64,000 nt of DNA from Pseudomonas baetica (GCF_002813455.1 NZ_PHHE01000001.1:2294001-2358000); one strand, 5' to 3'; positions 9,466 through 20,179 are shown, counted from the stretch's first letter. Made by a program: numbers and translations. The notes: generated by a model from the letters alone, not told the origin.

Positions 9466-9906
9466 TCAATGGACTCCATGGTGATGTGGGGCAGGCGCAC
9501 GACGTGCATTGCCGGTATCCGGATGCAGCAGGCGCTGGGTGCGTGGGTATTCGCCGTGCTCGCCGATGAAATTCAATAACTCGACGTAAGTCTTGCTGCT
9601 TTGGCGCAAGGCCGCCTCGCGCAGCGCCAGGCGCAAACGCTCGTCCTGCATGGTCTGCAACAACCGCTGGTGGATGGCGCAGAGATATTCGGCGCTCTCC
9701 TCCGGCTGATTCAGGCGCAGGTGCAGATCCGCCAGGTTGTGATGGGAGATGACGCAGGCCGCCACCGCTTCGTCGGCATCCGCCCAGCGTTCGAACAACA
9801 CTTGCGCCAGGGCCAGGGCTTGCAGGTAAGCCTCACGAGCGTCGATCAGCTCGCCCAGCATGAAGCAGCGATTAGCCCGTTCGATCGTGCGTTTCCAGTG
9901 CTCCAT
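9466..9906 (-). CDS. TPR-like protein of the fumC-sodA operon (orfX)
   Basis: A 146-residue mostly helical protein with repeated helix pairs resembling tetratricopeptide repeats (about residues 5-45 and 50-95), rich in Ala, Leu and Glu. The tail ends in basic and histidine-rich [17 protein letters not shown], a possible metal-binding tail. The function is unknown. It corresponds in position to the uncharacterised gene between fumC1 and sodM in P. aeruginosa. It ends one base before the sodA start, so the two are probably translationally coupled. Confidence 0.8.
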   Translation of the reverse strand: MEHWKRTIERANRCFMLGELIDAREAYLQALALAQVLFERWADADEAVAACVISHHNLADLHLRLNQPEESAEYLCAIHQRLLQTMQDERLRLALREAALRQSSKTYVELLNFIGEHGEYPRTQRLLHPDTGNARRAPAPHHHGVH

Positions 9907-9933
9907 GGTGAGCCTCCAAAGCGGTTGCGGAGA

Positions 9934-11310
9934 TTACACGCCGCCAGCGGTGAGTTTCTCGGGGTTGAGCAACTCTTCCAGCTCGCTGCGCGACAGGTCG
10001 GTGTGTTCCAGCGCGACGTCGATGACAGGGCGGCCCTGCTTGTAGGCCTGCTTGGCGATTTCGGCGGCTTTCTGGTAACCGATGATCGGGTTGAGCGCGG
10101 TGACCAGAATCGGGTTGCGCGACAGCGCTTCCTTGAGCCGCGACTCATTGACCTTGAAGCTGGCGATGGCCTTGTCGCCGAGCAGGCGGCTAGAGTTGGC
10201 CAGCAGTTCGATGCTGCTCAACAGGTTCTGCGCGATGATCGGCAACATCACGTTCAATTCGAAATTGCCCGACTGGCCGGCGATGGTGATCACCGAGTCG
10301 TTGCCGATCACTTGGGCGGCGACCATGGCGGTCGCTTCCGGGATCACCGGGTTGACCTTGCCCGGCATGATCGACGACCCCGGCTGCAGCGCCTCAAGCT
10401 CGATTTCGCCGAGACCGGCCAAGGGACCGGAGTTCATCCAGCGCAGGTCGTTGGCGATTTTCATCAGCGACACAGCGATGGCCTTGAGTTGCCCGGAGAC
10501 CGCAACGGCCGTGTCCTGCGAGCCGATCAGCGCGAACAGGTCTTTGCCTTCGGTGAACTGCACGCTGGTGAGCTGGCTGAGCTGGCGGCTGAAACGCGCG
10601 GCGAATTCAGGATGCGCATTGATGCCAGTGCCGACTGCCGTGCCGCCCTGCGCCAGCGATTGCAGGCTTGGGAGAAGATCCTGGAGATGACCGATGTTGG
10701 CCTTGAGTTGTTGCGCCCAGCCGTTGAGTACCTGGCTCATGCGCACCGGCATCGCGTCCATCAAGTGCGTGCGCCCGGTTTTGACGTGGTGATGAACTTG
10801 CCCGGCCTTTTGTTCGATGACTTGCACCAGATGCAGCAGCGCCGGCAGCAACTGTTCGTGCAGGGCCAACGCCGCACTGACGTGGATGGTGGTCGGGATG
10901 ATGTCGTTGCTGCTCTGGCCGCAATTGACGTGATCATTCGGATTGACTGGCTCATCGAGAAGACGGCTGGCCAACGTGGCGATCACTTCGTTGGCGTTCA
11001 TGTTGGAGCTGGTGCCGGAACCGGTCTGGAAGATATCCACCGGGAAATGCCGCATGAAATCGCCTTCGAGCAAGCCTTGGGCGGCATCGCTGATGGCTTT
11101 GCCCTGGGCAGCGCTGATCTGGTTGAGTTCAACGTTGGCCCGGGCGGCAGCGGCCTTGGCGAGAATCAGCGCGCGGATGAACTGCGTCGGCATCGGCTTG
11201 CCGCTGATCGGAAAGTTATCCACTGCGCGCTGGGTTTGCGCGCCGTAGAGAGCGTCCACCGGCACCTGCAGTTCGCCCATGCTGTCGCGCTCAATACGAG
11301 TCTTGGTCAT
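9934..11310 (-). CDS. fumC: class II fumarate hydratase
   Basis: Iron-independent fumarase interconverting fumarate and malate; it replaces Fe-S fumarases under iron limitation or oxidative stress. The ATG at 11310 (MTKTRIERDSMGELQVPVDA) gives 458 residues, the normal length. The superfamily signature GSSIMPGKVNP is present, as are the GSGTSSNMNANEV and HVNCGQSSND motifs. The start lies inside the 3' end of fagA (20-base overlap). It is in a Fur-regulated operon with sodA. Confidence 0.96.
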   Translation of the reverse strand: MTKTRIERDSMGELQVPVDALYGAQTQRAVDNFPISGKPMPTQFIRALILAKAAAARANVELNQISAAQGKAISDAAQGLLEGDFMRHFPVDIFQTGSGTSSNMNANEVIATLASRLLDEPVNPNDHVNCGQSSNDIIPTTIHVSAALALHEQLLPALLHLVQVIEQKAGQVHHHVKTGRTHLMDAMPVRMSQVLNGWAQQLKANIGHLQDLLPSLQSLAQGGTAVGTGINAHPEFAARFSRQLSQLTSVQFTEGKDLFALIGSQDTAVAVSGQLKAIAVSLMKIANDLRWMNSGPLAGLGEIELEALQPGSSIMPGKVNPVIPEATAMVAAQVIGNDSVITIAGQSGNFELNVMLPIIAQNLLSSIELLANSSRLLGDKAIASFKVNESRLKEALSRNPILVTALNPIIGYQKAAEIAKQAYKQGRPVIDVALEHTDLSRSELEELLNPEKLTAGGV

Positions 11311-11698
11311 CAGTAAATCCTTGCACCAGTTCAATAAGAGGAATCGAGGGTTGCAACTCGCAGGTCGCCAGTTGCCAGGTGTAACGCTGCCAGCGTTTGA
11401 GCCGGCAATTGCACAGCGACAGGCGCTCCATTTCACGCAATGGGCGCCAGGCTTGATCGAGACAGAGGCTGCGCCAGTGCCACGGCAACGCAATGTCGGT
11501 GGCTGTGTCGAGCAGCAATCGGAAAGAGGTTTCAGCGATCGTCCACGGGGAAGTTGCCGTACAGCAGGCCAGATACCGACCTTCAGCCAAGTAGTGTTCG
11601 ATCAGGCGCGGTTCGTCGGGATCCATCGCGCAACGGATCTGGCGACTCATCCAGCGCCAGCTTTCGAGATACGGCTGCTCGTGCAAGGCAGAACTCAT
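11291..11698 (-). CDS. fagA: FagA (Fur-associated gene A) protein
   Basis: First gene of the fagA-fumC-orfX-sodA operon known from P. aeruginosa; no biochemical function is established. The 135-residue protein is rich in Trp, Leu and Cys (CCTATSPW, SLCNCRLKRW) and has no clear signal peptide or membrane segment. The assignment rests on position and general similarity to FagA as I remember it. A strong Fur box lies 17 bases before the ATG. Confidence 0.82.
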   Translation of the reverse strand: MSSALHEQPYLESWRWMSRQIRCAMDPDEPRLIEHYLAEGRYLACCTATSPWTIAETSFRLLLDTATDIALPWHWRSLCLDQAWRPLREMERLSLCNCRLKRWQRYTWQLATCELQPSIPLIELVQGFTDDQDSY

Positions 11699-11714
11699 GA
11701 TTCGGGGCCTGTCC

Positions 11715-11733
11715 GATAATGAGATTTATTATT
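11715..11733 (-). promoter_or_regulatory. Fur box upstream of fagA
   Basis: The 19-mer GATAATGAGATTTATTATT matches the Fur consensus GATAATGATAATCATTATC at 15 of 19 positions. Further GATAAT/ATGATAATGAG units follow to about 11748, suggesting overlapping Fur sites. The region is sharply A/T-rich compared with the surroundings and lies just upstream of the fagA ATG. Confidence 0.85.
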
Positions 11734-11782
11734 AGATGATAATGAGAAGCAAAACAAGAGTGCCTGGTTACACAGGCTCCAT

Positions 11783-11873
11783 TGTGGGAGCGAGCAGGCT
11801 CGCGAAGGCGTCGCGTCAGTCGCCGCTGTGGTCGGCTGTTAAATCGCTTTCGCGAGCAGGCTCGCTCCCACAG
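11783..11873. repeat. paired REP element (GAGCGAGCAGGCTCGCGAA family)
   Basis: Two inverted copies of TGTGGGAGCGAGCAGGCTCG / CGAGCAGGCTCGCTCCCACA flank about 45 bases of spacer. It sits between the fagA promoter and the pmbA terminator. Confidence 0.9.
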
Positions 11874-11894
11874 GGTTTTGTGTGGAGCCAAGAA

Positions 11895-11930
11895 AAAAGG
11901 CGCGCCACCCGATGAGGTGGCGCGCCTTTC
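11895..11930 (-). terminator. intrinsic terminator of pmbA
   Basis: An 11-base perfect stem GGCGCGCCACC (11899-11909) / GGTGGCGCGCC (11916-11926) is followed on the minus strand by TTTTTT. It lies 19 bases beyond the pmbA stop. Confidence 0.88.
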
Positions 11931-11948
11931 TTGTCTGACCGCTGGGAC

Positions 11949-13295
11949 TTAGCTGCCCGCGACGGTCATCCGTTCGATCAATACCGAACCGGTGCGGATG
12001 TTGCTGCGCAACTCCAGATCATTCCCCACCGCAACGATCTGCTTGAACATGTCGCGCATGTTGCCGGCGATGGTCACTTCCTGCACCGCGAACTGGATTT
12101 CGCCGTTCTCGACCCAGAAACCCGCCGCCCCGCGCGAATAGTCGCCGGTGACCATGTTCAGACCATGGCCCATCAGCTCGGTCACCAACAGCCCACGACC
12201 CATACGGCGCAACAAAGCGGCCTGGTCTTCATCGCCATGGGTGACAAACAGGTTGTGTACACCGCCGGCGTTGGCGGTGCTCGGCATGCCGAGTTTGCGC
12301 CCGGAATAAGTGCCAAGGATGTACGAGACCAGCTCGCCCTTCTCGACGAACGGTTTGGCGTAAGTCGCCAGACCGTCACCGTCATACGAAGCACTGCCCA
12401 TGGCACGCATCAAGTGCGGACGCTCGTCGATGGTCAGCCATTCCGGGAACAGCTTCTGCCCCAGCGTGCCTTCCAGGAACGAAGATTTGCGATACAGGCT
12501 ACCGCCGGAAACAGCTGACAGGAAGCTGCCGAACAAACCGCCTGCCAGCTCTGCGGAAAACAGCACCGGCACTTCGCAAGTCGGCACCGGACGCGCGCCC
12601 AGACGGCTCGCCGCCCGTTGTGCAGCGCGTTGACCGATGCTCACCGGATCCGCCAGCAAAGTGCCCTGACGGCTCACGTCATACCAGTAATCGCGCTGCA
12701 TCTGGCCATCGGCCTCGGCGATCATCACGCAGCTCAGGCTGTGCCGGGTCGATGCGTAGCCGCCGATGAAACCGTGGCTGTTGCCATACACACGGCAGCC
12801 CTGGTGGGTACTGAGCGTGGTGCCGTCGGCGTTCTTGATGCGCGCATCGGTATCGAAAGCCGCCGCTTCGCAAAGCAAAGCCTTCTCGATGGCTTGTTCC
12901 GGGGTGATGTCCCACTCATGGAACAGGTCGAAATCCTGCAGGTCCTTGGCCATCAACGCCGCATCGGCCAGACCCGAGGCTTCGTCCTCAGAGGTGTGCT
13001 TAGCGATGGCCAGCGCCGCCGCAACGGTTTCGCGAATCGCATCGGGACCGGTGGCGGACGTGCTGGCCGAGCCTTTGCGCTGACCGACATACAGCGTGAT
13101 GCCAAAGCCCTGATCACGGTTGAACTCCACCGTTTCGACCTCGCGCTGACGCACCGAAGTCGACAGGCCCTGCTCCAGCGACACCGCGACTTCGCAAGCA
13201 CTGGCGCCCTGCCGCTTGGCTTCAGCAATGATCTGCTCGACTTGCTCTTGCAGTGCCGGCAATGCCTGCGGGCCGACGCTTTCAACTGCACTCAT
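11949..13295 (-). CDS. pmbA: metalloprotease PmbA (TldE)
   Basis: Partner of TldD in the heterodimeric TldD/E protease that degrades unfolded peptides, trims microcin-type precursors and CcdA. I start at the ATG at 13295 ([16 protein letters not shown]), which follows GGAG; an ATG 12 bases upstream is less likely. The 448 residues are family length. As expected for TldE, no HExxxH motif is present; the zinc site is in TldD, 0.7 kb away with darP in between. The gene is divergent from darP. Confidence 0.95.
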   Translation of the reverse strand: MSAVESVGPQALPALQEQVEQIIAEAKRQGASACEVAVSLEQGLSTSVRQREVETVEFNRDQGFGITLYVGQRKGSASTSATGPDAIRETVAAALAIAKHTSEDEASGLADAALMAKDLQDFDLFHEWDITPEQAIEKALLCEAAAFDTDARIKNADGTTLSTHQGCRVYGNSHGFIGGYASTRHSLSCVMIAEADGQMQRDYWYDVSRQGTLLADPVSIGQRAAQRAASRLGARPVPTCEVPVLFSAELAGGLFGSFLSAVSGGSLYRKSSFLEGTLGQKLFPEWLTIDERPHLMRAMGSASYDGDGLATYAKPFVEKGELVSYILGTYSGRKLGMPSTANAGGVHNLFVTHGDEDQAALLRRMGRGLLVTELMGHGLNMVTGDYSRGAAGFWVENGEIQFAVQEVTIAGNMRDMFKQIVAVGNDLELRSNIRTGSVLIERMTVAGS

Positions 13296-13403
13296 GCTGT
13301 TCTCCACTCAAATTCTGCTTTCGGCTGGGGCCATCGAGCGACCGGGCCGGACAAGCGGCCCCCGACTGGTTATCATGGCGGCGTTTCTTTGCGGACTGCC
13401 ACC

Positions 13404-13928
13404 ATGGTTGATTCTTACGACGACTCCCTCGATACGGGAGAAAAAAGCAAATCTCAGGTCAAACGCGAGCTGCATGCTCTGGTTGACCTTGGCGAGCGCC
13501 TTACAACACTCAAGCCCGACTTGATCGCAAAACTGCCGCTGACCGACGCCATGCGCCGTGCCTTGGCCGATGCGCCCAAACACACCGCGAACATCGCGCG
13601 TAAGCGGCACTTGCAGTTCATCGGCAAACTGATGCGCGATCAGGACACTGACGCGATTCTGACGCTGCTCGATCAACTCGATGCCTCGACTCGTCAGTAC
13701 AACGAGCGTTTCCACAATCTCGAACGCTGGCGTGATCGCCTGATCGCGGGCGACGACGCCGTGCTGGAGAAATTCGTCGTCGAGTACCCGGACGCCGATC
13801 GCCAGCAACTGCGTTCCCTGATCCGTCAGGCTCAGCACGAGGTTGCGCAAAACAAACCTCCTGCCTCGAGCCGCAAGATCTTCAAGTACATCCGTGAGCT
13901 GGACGAGACTCAACGCGGTCTGCGTTGA
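13404..13928 (+). CDS. darP: ribosome-associated protein DarP (DUF615, YjgA family)
   Basis: Late 50S assembly factor that promotes peptidyl-transferase centre maturation in E. coli. The 174-residue, highly charged helical protein begins [20 protein letters not shown] and ends [20 protein letters not shown], both typical of the family. The start at 13404 was chosen over a long upstream extension that crosses the pmbA promoter. It lies between pmbA and tldD in Pseudomonas. Confidence 0.93.
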   Translation: MVDSYDDSLDTGEKSKSQVKRELHALVDLGERLTTLKPDLIAKLPLTDAMRRALADAPKHTANIARKRHLQFIGKLMRDQDTDAILTLLDQLDASTRQYNERFHNLERWRDRLIAGDDAVLEKFVVEYPDADRQQLRSLIRQAQHEVAQNKPPASSRKIFKYIRELDETQRGLR

Positions 13929-13939
13929 TACCTCGCCCC

Positions 13940-14023
13940 TGTAGGGGCTGCCGCAAGCTGCGATCTTTTGATCTTGTTTTAACAATCAAAGTCAAAAGAT
14001 CGCAGCCTTCGGCAGCTCCTACA
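13940..14023. repeat. paired REP element (AGGAGCTGCCG family)
   Basis: Inverted pair: TGTAGGGGCTGCCGCAAGCT at the left and its partner GGCAGCTCCTACA at the right, with GATCTTTTGATCTT and AAAAGATCGCAG arms. It separates the convergent darP and tldD and could form a bidirectional terminator. Confidence 0.9.
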
Positions 14024-14030
14024 CGTTTGT

Positions 14031-15473
14031 TTATGCGCCCGTCCCCCCCACGGTGATCGCATCGATTTTCAGCGTCGGCTGGCCAACACCCACCGGCACC
14101 GACTGCCCATCCTTGCCGCACGTGCCCACACCGCTGTCCAGCGCCAGATCGTTACCGACCATCGACACCCGGCTCATCGCCTCGGGACCGTTGCCGATCA
14201 ACGTTGCGCCTTTGACCGGTGCGGTGATCTTGCCGTCCTCGATCAAATAAGCCTCGCTGGTGGAGAACACGAACTTGCCGCTGGTAATGTCGACCTGACC
14301 GCCGCCGAGGTTGGCGCAGTAGATACCTTTCTTCACCGACGCAATGATTTCCGCCGGATCGCTTTCGCCGCCAAGCATGTAGGTGTTGGTCATCCGTGGC
14401 ATCGGCAGGTGCGCGTATGATTCGCGACGACCGTTGCCGGTGCGGGCCACGCCCATCAGGCGCGCGTTGAGCTTGTCCTGCATGTAGCCCTTGAGTACGC
14501 CATTTTCGATCAGCGTGGTGCATTCGGTCGGGGTGCCTTCGTCGTCGACGCTTAGCGAGCCGCGACGACCGCTCAGGGTGCCGTCATCGACAATGGTGCA
14601 GAGCTTGGACGCGACCATTTCGCCCATACGCCCACTGTAGGCGGAACTGCCCTTGCGGTTGAAGTCGCCTTCCAGACCGTGGCCGACCGCTTCGTGCAGC
14701 AGCACGCCAGACCAGCCCGAACCCAATACCACCGGCAAAGTACCGGCCGGCGCTGGAATCGCTTCAAGGTTCACCAGCGCTTGACGCAGTGCTTCACGGG
14801 CATACCCCATGGCACGGTCTTCAGCGAGGAAATAACGGTAGTCGGTACGCCCGCCGCCGCCATGGCCGCCGCGCTCGCGACGACCGTTCTGCTCGACGAT
14901 CACACTGACGTTGAAGCGCACCAGCGGACGCACATCGGCAGCCAGGCCACCGTCGGTGGACGCCACCAGAATCCGCTCCCAGACCCCGGCCATGCTCACA
15001 CTGACTTGCTGGATACGCGGATCGAGAGCGCGAGTGGCGACGTCGATGCGCTTGAGCAACTCGACTTTCTCGGCACGCGTCAGCACTTCCAGTGGATTGT
15101 CCGGCGCATACAACTGGGCGACGTCCTGAGTGCTGAACGCCTGCACCGTACCGTTTTGCCCGGCGCGGGAGATCGAACGGGCCGCGCGCGCCGCAGCGCC
15201 GAGGGCTTCAAGAGTGATCGCGTTGCTGTAGGCGAAACCGGTTTTCTCACCGGACTGCGCACGCACGCCGACCCCCTGGTCGAGGTTGAAGCTGCCTTCC
15301 TTGACGATGCCGTCTTCCAGCGCCCAGGACTCGGAGATCTGGCCCTGGAAATACAGGTCGGCAGCATCGATGCCCGGGCCGGCCAGGTCGCCGAGCACGC
15401 CTTGCAGGCTCTCGATCGTCACGCCGCCGGGCGCCAACAGGTGATCACTGACTGAGGACAACAACTCGCTCAT
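14031..15473 (-). CDS. tldD: metalloprotease TldD
   Basis: Catalytic subunit of the TldD/E protease. The start at 15473 ([20 protein letters not shown]) gives 480 residues. The zinc motif HEAVGH is seen in [18 protein letters not shown], and a downstream conserved Cys-containing [15 protein letters not shown] is near the C-terminus. The gene follows the nitrilase gene by 4 bases, so the two are co-transcribed. Confidence 0.96.
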   Translation of the reverse strand: MSELLSSVSDHLLAPGGVTIESLQGVLGDLAGPGIDAADLYFQGQISESWALEDGIVKEGSFNLDQGVGVRAQSGEKTGFAYSNAITLEALGAAARAARSISRAGQNGTVQAFSTQDVAQLYAPDNPLEVLTRAEKVELLKRIDVATRALDPRIQQVSVSMAGVWERILVASTDGGLAADVRPLVRFNVSVIVEQNGRRERGGHGGGGRTDYRYFLAEDRAMGYAREALRQALVNLEAIPAPAGTLPVVLGSGWSGVLLHEAVGHGLEGDFNRKGSSAYSGRMGEMVASKLCTIVDDGTLSGRRGSLSVDDEGTPTECTTLIENGVLKGYMQDKLNARLMGVARTGNGRRESYAHLPMPRMTNTYMLGGESDPAEIIASVKKGIYCANLGGGQVDITSGKFVFSTSEAYLIEDGKITAPVKGATLIGNGPEAMSRVSMVGNDLALDSGVGTCGKDGQSVPVGVGQPTLKIDAITVGGTGA

Positions 15474-15477
15474 AGGT

Positions 15478-16338
15478 TTACGCCTTAAATTCATGTTCTG
15501 AAGCAGGTCGCTGTGCGCCCTGCGAGAAAAACCGCCGATGACGCGTCACCGGCATTCGCGTCCTGATGGACGCCTGTTCATCGCTATCGCGTTCGGCCAA
15601 CAACACCGCCTCGCCTTGATCCTGACTGGTCAGCACGCGGCCCCACGGGTCGACAATCGCCGCATGCCCAAAGGTTTCCCGCGGTCCCGGATGGATCCCG
15701 CCCTGCGCAGCCGCGAGCACATAACACTGAGTCTCGATGGCCCGCGCGCGTATCAGCACATCCCAATGCGCCGCACCGGTCACCGCGGTGAAGGCTGACG
15801 GTGCGGTAATCAACTCGGCACCGGCAGCGCGCAATTCGCTGTACAGCTCCGGGAAGCGCAGGTCGTAACACACGGTCAGACCGACTTTGCCAACCGGTGT
15901 ATCTGCAACCACCACGCCACCGCCATAAGCATAGTCATCGGATTCGCGGTAACGCCCGCGATTGTCCGCCACGTCCACATCAAACAGGTGCAGCTTGTCA
16001 TAGCGTGCAACGGTTTCGCCCTGATCATTGACCAGTAGCGAACAAGCATGGGACTTGGCCTCCGGTTGATCGACGGGCGGCAACGGCAACGTGCCGGCCA
16101 CTATCCATAACTTGAGGTCGCGGGTGGTCTGTTTCAACCACGGCAGGATCGGGCCTTCGCCCATTGCTTCGGCACGGCCGATGTCGGCGATGTCGCGACG
16201 GCCCATGGCGGCGAAGTTTTCCGGCAGTACCGCCAGCTTCGCGCCACCGGCCGCGGCCTGCTCAAGCAGGCGTCGGGCCTGGGCCAGATTGGCCAGCACG
16301 TCACTCTGGCTGACCATTTGAATCACCGCTAAAGACAT
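15478..16338 (-). CDS. carbon-nitrogen hydrolase (nitrilase superfamily, Nit1-like)
   Basis: Cytoplasmic amidase of the nitrilase fold, in the group that includes deaminated-glutathione amidase (Nit1/YbeM). The Glu-Lys-Cys triad is visible: Glu40 in [12 protein letters not shown], Lys in [11 protein letters not shown] and Cys in [14 protein letters not shown]. The 286-residue length fits. It lies between yhdP and tldD, as in P. aeruginosa. The substrate is inferred from family similarity only; metabolite repair of deaminated glutathione is the best guess. Confidence 0.9.
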   Translation of the reverse strand: MSLAVIQMVSQSDVLANLAQARRLLEQAAAGGAKLAVLPENFAAMGRRDIADIGRAEAMGEGPILPWLKQTTRDLKLWIVAGTLPLPPVDQPEAKSHACSLLVNDQGETVARYDKLHLFDVDVADNRGRYRESDDYAYGGGVVVADTPVGKVGLTVCYDLRFPELYSELRAAGAELITAPSAFTAVTGAAHWDVLIRARAIETQCYVLAAAQGGIHPGPRETFGHAAIVDPWGRVLTSQDQGEAVLLAERDSDEQASIRTRMPVTRHRRFFSQGAQRPASEHEFKA

Positions 16339-16372
16339 GGCCGCTCCTGCATGGGGGATAGGATCATGCTAC

Positions 16373-19300
16373 TCAAAAAGGCTTGTCGAAAGTGATTTTC
16401 GGCTCTTTCCACGGGCCTTTTACCGTGTATTTAACACTGGCAAAGCGTGCCACGCGGTCACCGATCAGCTTGTCGATCAGGAACAGGGCACCGCCGACCG
16501 CCGGCGCACCGACGATCAGCGCGGCAATTGGCAGGTTGTTGGTCACCGGCAAGGTAACCAGCAATTTGGCATCAACCTGATCGCCGACCAGATCCAGCTT
16601 ACCGTTCAACTCAATGTTGCTCGACGGCCCGGTGAGGCGAATCGGTTCGCGAGTGTTGTAGACGCCATGGTTGGCCACCAACAGGCCTTTGACCCGGTCG
16701 TAACTCAGGCCTTTGCCGAACAGGTCGGAGAAATCCAGACGCAGGCGACGGCCAATCGAGTTGAAGTTGAGCAAACCGAATACGCGCAACGCCTGCGCAC
16801 CGCCCTCCACTTCGACAAACTGGCCCTTGTTCAGTGACGCATCAAGTGTGCCGGAGAAACGCTTGGTCGCCAGCCACGCCGGTGAGCCCGGCCAGCGGCC
16901 GTCGACGTCCATGTGGAACTCTTCGCTGGTCACGCTCGGGGCAAAGCCCCAGCCCTTGAGCACATCGGCGAGGTTCTTGCCGCCAATCCGCCCCTTGTAC
17001 CAACTGCTGGTGGATCCCGGCGAGCCTTCCCAGCCACCATTGCCCTGCAACAGAATGCCTTTGAGCCCTAGATCCAGGTTGTTCAAGGCGATGCCTTTGG
17101 CAGTCGGACGAATCTTCAGCGACCAGCCGCCAACCAGATCCTGCCCCTGGAACAGTTGATTGATGGTGATATCCAGCGCCGGAATTTTCGTCGGATCAAC
17201 CGATGCCAGTGGATCGGGTGCATTCTCGTCCGCCTGCACCGTCGGATCCGGCGCAGGCAAGCGCACGTATTGCAGATTGACCGCAATCGGCACGCCTTTG
17301 GCGTCCGGCAGATTGGCGGTGCCTTTGGCCTGTTGACTATCGAGCGCCAGGGTCCAGGCTGCGGGCTTGCGGTTCAACTGCACGGCCGCCTGATCCAGAG
17401 TAGTGCCGAACGCGGTCAGTTTACCCACCTTGAAGTCAGCACCACTGAGCAGTTGTTTGGCATTGCCGCCCGGATCCTGCCCGACATACTTGTTGGCCAG
17501 ATCCTGCCACGGTGCGACATCCAGCTCCGACAGCACACCGCGGATCCGCAGACCTTTGCCAGCGGGCAGCACGGCTTCGCCAGCACCGAGGAACAACTCG
17601 CCACGACCGTCGGCAAAATTGGTCGGCGGCGCGGCAAACGTGAAGTTCGCCAGTTGGTCGTAATTGACCCAGTAACGTCGCTCTTGCCCTTGCAGCGTCA
17701 TGCGGAACACCGTGTCACGCCCGACATCCGCCGCCATGCCAAACGGTGCTGGCAGATCCACTGCGACGCCCTTCATGCCGGAACTGACCATCAATTGGCT
17801 GTCCGCACCATCAAGATTCAGTTGTAGCTGGTACGCAATCGTCCCGGACACCGGCAACGGCTGGGTGACGCCCAGCCAGTCGGTGAGCTTTTTCACCTCG
17901 ACCTGTCCCGACGCGGCGACCCGGGTCTTGAGCTTGTTGGCACTGCCGTCGGCGAAGATTTGCGCAGTCACCGGTTTGTCGAACGCCCGCGCGCTGATGT
18001 TCTGCCCGCTGAGCCCCTTGGTGCTGTCGAAACGGAAGTCCCCCTTGAGTTGGGTCAGTTCCAGCTTCGGCTCAGCCAGTTTCAGTCGTGCATTGGCGGT
18101 CTTGAAGTCGACCAGAATTTTTGGCTGGTCGCCGCCCTTGTCCAACGGAATATCCAGTTTCAACTTGCCTTGCAGATCGCCCGCGCCTTCCCAACCTGCG
18201 AAGGTTTCACCGGTGCCGATCGGCGCATCCTGAAGAATCTTCAAGCCATCGCCCAGCCCACCGGCAAACGCGCCATCGAGATACATGTGGGTATGCTGAC
18301 CGGCAGGCACATGGGGAATATTGACGAAAACGTCGCTGACCTGAGTGTCGAGCAACTTGCCCTTGTTAGCCCAGATCCGCACCCCGCTGCCTTCGATGAA
18401 CACATCACCGCTGACATTGCTCACATGCGGCCAGCCCGGCTGGAAGGCCAGTTCGGCATCGTGCACCTTGAAAAACAGGCTGATGCTGCGACCGGCCTCC
18501 CCGGCGTTCTTGCTCAGCGAACCCTGGTACTGGAAGAAGCCCTGATCCACCGCCCCCTTGAGGATTGCGGTGCGTAACCACTCATCGAGGGCTGGACTGA
18601 GGACTTCGGGCAAGTACTTGGCGGTGTAGCGACCATCGCCTTCGACCAGACCGACCCGCAGGTCCATGTAGTCTTCCTGGCTGTGGTCGAAGTGCAGGCG
18701 GATCAGGAAATCACCGGCAATCTTGCCCTCTTCGCCCAGCACTTTCAGATAGGGCGCAATCAGGGTGAAACCATCTTTATCAAGCTTCCAGGTCAACCGC
18801 GCGTTGGCCTGAATGTACTGCCATGGCTTGGCGAAAATCGGATCGAGGTGCAGGACAAAATCCTTGCTGTCCATGCGCAACTCGCCACCGTCGAGATTGC
18901 CACTGAGACTGCCGCTGACATTTCGCGCCGCCGGAGCGCCGTGATAGGCATCGAAACCGACGCTGTCGAGGTTCGCGGCAAAACCGAATTTAGTGCCGTC
19001 AGTAGCGTTCGGGCGGAAATCCAGCAACACTTTGCGCAGCCCGCCCGTCACTTTCAGGCGCTCGACCACCGTGGCGAAACCTTGCGGCAACGGCCCCAAC
19101 GCATTGAGTAACGGGGTGATCGGCGTCAGATCGAGACGATCCGCCTGCAAGTGCCAGAGCTCATCGACCTTGTCAGAGGCCCGCGTCTGCTGCACCTGGA
19201 CGTGCGACTCCCAACGGGTTTCGCCGAAGTTCATCGCCAGCGAATCGAGCGTGACGGTCGCACCTTGGGCGTTATTTTCGTAGTAAGCATTGAGTGCCAG

Positions 19301-20179
19301 ATTGTTGATCTGGATCGGCTTGCGTTCGGCGTAGGCGCCGGTCACTTGCGGCGCGTTCAAACGCAGCGCCGCACTTTGCAAAGTGCCTTGAGCCCAGTTC
19401 ACCCAGAGCTCGCCGCCGGCCTTGATCTCGGAGAAATTCCATTGCCGGGTCAAGCGCTCCGGCAGCCACTTCGACCAGTCGCTTTGCGGCAGGCTGGCGT
19501 AGCCTTCCACTGTGCTGTCCTGCCACTGGCCGGGGCGGATTCGCGTGCGCAAGTTCAACGCAACCGGTTGGCCATCAGGCAAGGTCAGACGGGCATCGAG
19601 ACGCTGACGGCTGGCACCGGTTTTCAGATTGAGGCCGACGTAGGTGAGGGTCATCGGCGGGTGATCGAGCGGCTGCAAGGTCACCTGACTGTCGAGCACC
19701 GACAGTTGCTGAATCATTTGAGAGCGATTGAACAGTTGCTCCGGATCGAACGGTTGATCCTTCTGCACCGGCAAGCCTTCCAGCACCCAACTGCCGTCCT
19801 CGGCTTCCTTGAGGCTGATTTTCAGCCCGTTGAGTTCCAGATGGGCGATACGCACCTGGCGGGCCAACAGGCTGGCCCACAGATCCGGCACCGCACGCAC
19901 CCGATCAAGACGCAAGGCATTGGCACCGTCGCCGACCATCACATCATGGGCGAGCAGGATCGGCGCGAATCCGCTCCAGTTACCTTCCAGCTCGCCGATC
20001 TGCAACGGCATGCCGAGGGCGGCACTGGCCTTGTCTTCGATGTCGGCGCGGTATTCGGCCACTAGCGGCGTCAGTTCACGGCCCAGACTGACGTACAACG
20101 CCATCAACACCAGAACCAACGCGCACAAGCCCAGCCCCCAGCGGGTAATAGCGGCCAAAATGCGTGTCAGACGGTCCAT
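16373..20179 (-). CDS. yhdP: YhdP-family AsmA-like intermembrane protein
   Basis: Very large inner-membrane-anchored protein of the AsmA-like/DUF3971 group, implicated in phospholipid transport to the outer membrane. Translation starts at 20179 (MDRLTRILAAITRWGLGL), 9 bases after GGGAG, and gives 1268 residues. One membrane segment (about 14-32) is followed by a long beta-rich periplasmic region with repeated AsmA-type strands. The C-terminal DUF3971 end contains LLVTLPVTNNLPIAALIVGA and VKGPWKEPKITFDKPF. It is followed downstream by the nitrilase and preceded by rng. Confidence 0.94.
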   Translation of the reverse strand: MDRLTRILAAITRWGLGLCALVLVLMALYVSLGRELTPLVAEYRADIEDKASAALGMPLQIGELEGNWSGFAPILLAHDVMVGDGANALRLDRVRAVPDLWASLLARQVRIAHLELNGLKISLKEAEDGSWVLEGLPVQKDQPFDPEQLFNRSQMIQQLSVLDSQVTLQPLDHPPMTLTYVGLNLKTGASRQRLDARLTLPDGQPVALNLRTRIRPGQWQDSTVEGYASLPQSDWSKWLPERLTRQWNFSEIKAGGELWVNWAQGTLQSAALRLNAPQVTGAYAERKPIQINNLALNAYYENNAQGATVTLDSLAMNFGETRWESHVQVQQTRASDKVDELWHLQADRLDLTPITPLLNALGPLPQGFATVVERLKVTGGLRKVLLDFRPNATDGTKFGFAANLDSVGFDAYHGAPAARNVSGSLSGNLDGGELRMDSKDFVLHLDPIFAKPWQYIQANARLTWKLDKDGFTLIAPYLKVLGEEGKIAGDFLIRLHFDHSQEDYMDLRVGLVEGDGRYTAKYLPEVLSPALDEWLRTAILKGAVDQGFFQYQGSLSKNAGEAGRSISLFFKVHDAELAFQPGWPHVSNVSGDVFIEGSGVRIWANKGKLLDTQVSDVFVNIPHVPAGQHTHMYLDGAFAGGLGDGLKILQDAPIGTGETFAGWEGAGDLQGKLKLDIPLDKGGDQPKILVDFKTANARLKLAEPKLELTQLKGDFRFDSTKGLSGQNISARAFDKPVTAQIFADGSANKLKTRVAASGQVEVKKLTDWLGVTQPLPVSGTIAYQLQLNLDGADSQLMVSSGMKGVAVDLPAPFGMAADVGRDTVFRMTLQGQERRYWVNYDQLANFTFAAPPTNFADGRGELFLGAGEAVLPAGKGLRIRGVLSELDVAPWQDLANKYVGQDPGGNAKQLLSGADFKVGKLTAFGTTLDQAAVQLNRKPAAWTLALDSQQAKGTANLPDAKGVPIAVNLQYVRLPAPDPTVQADENAPDPLASVDPTKIPALDITINQLFQGQDLVGGWSLKIRPTAKGIALNNLDLGLKGILLQGNGGWEGSPGSTSSWYKGRIGGKNLADVLKGWGFAPSVTSEEFHMDVDGRWPGSPAWLATKRFSGTLDASLNKGQFVEVEGGAQALRVFGLLNFNSIGRRLRLDFSDLFGKGLSYDRVKGLLVANHGVYNTREPIRLTGPSSNIELNGKLDLVGDQVDAKLLVTLPVTNNLPIAALIVGAPAVGGALFLIDKLIGDRVARFASVKYTVKGPWKEPKITFDKPF

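Noticed and set aside
9601..11316. 571-codon open frame on the plus strand across fumC and orfX
   Set aside because: Antisense to clear fumC; the peptide has low-complexity Arg/Gln/His composition and no family features.
11783..11873. Repeated short palindromes considered as a CRISPR array
   Set aside because: Copies come as single inverted pairs scattered through the window, not as direct repeats with regular spacers; they are REP elements.
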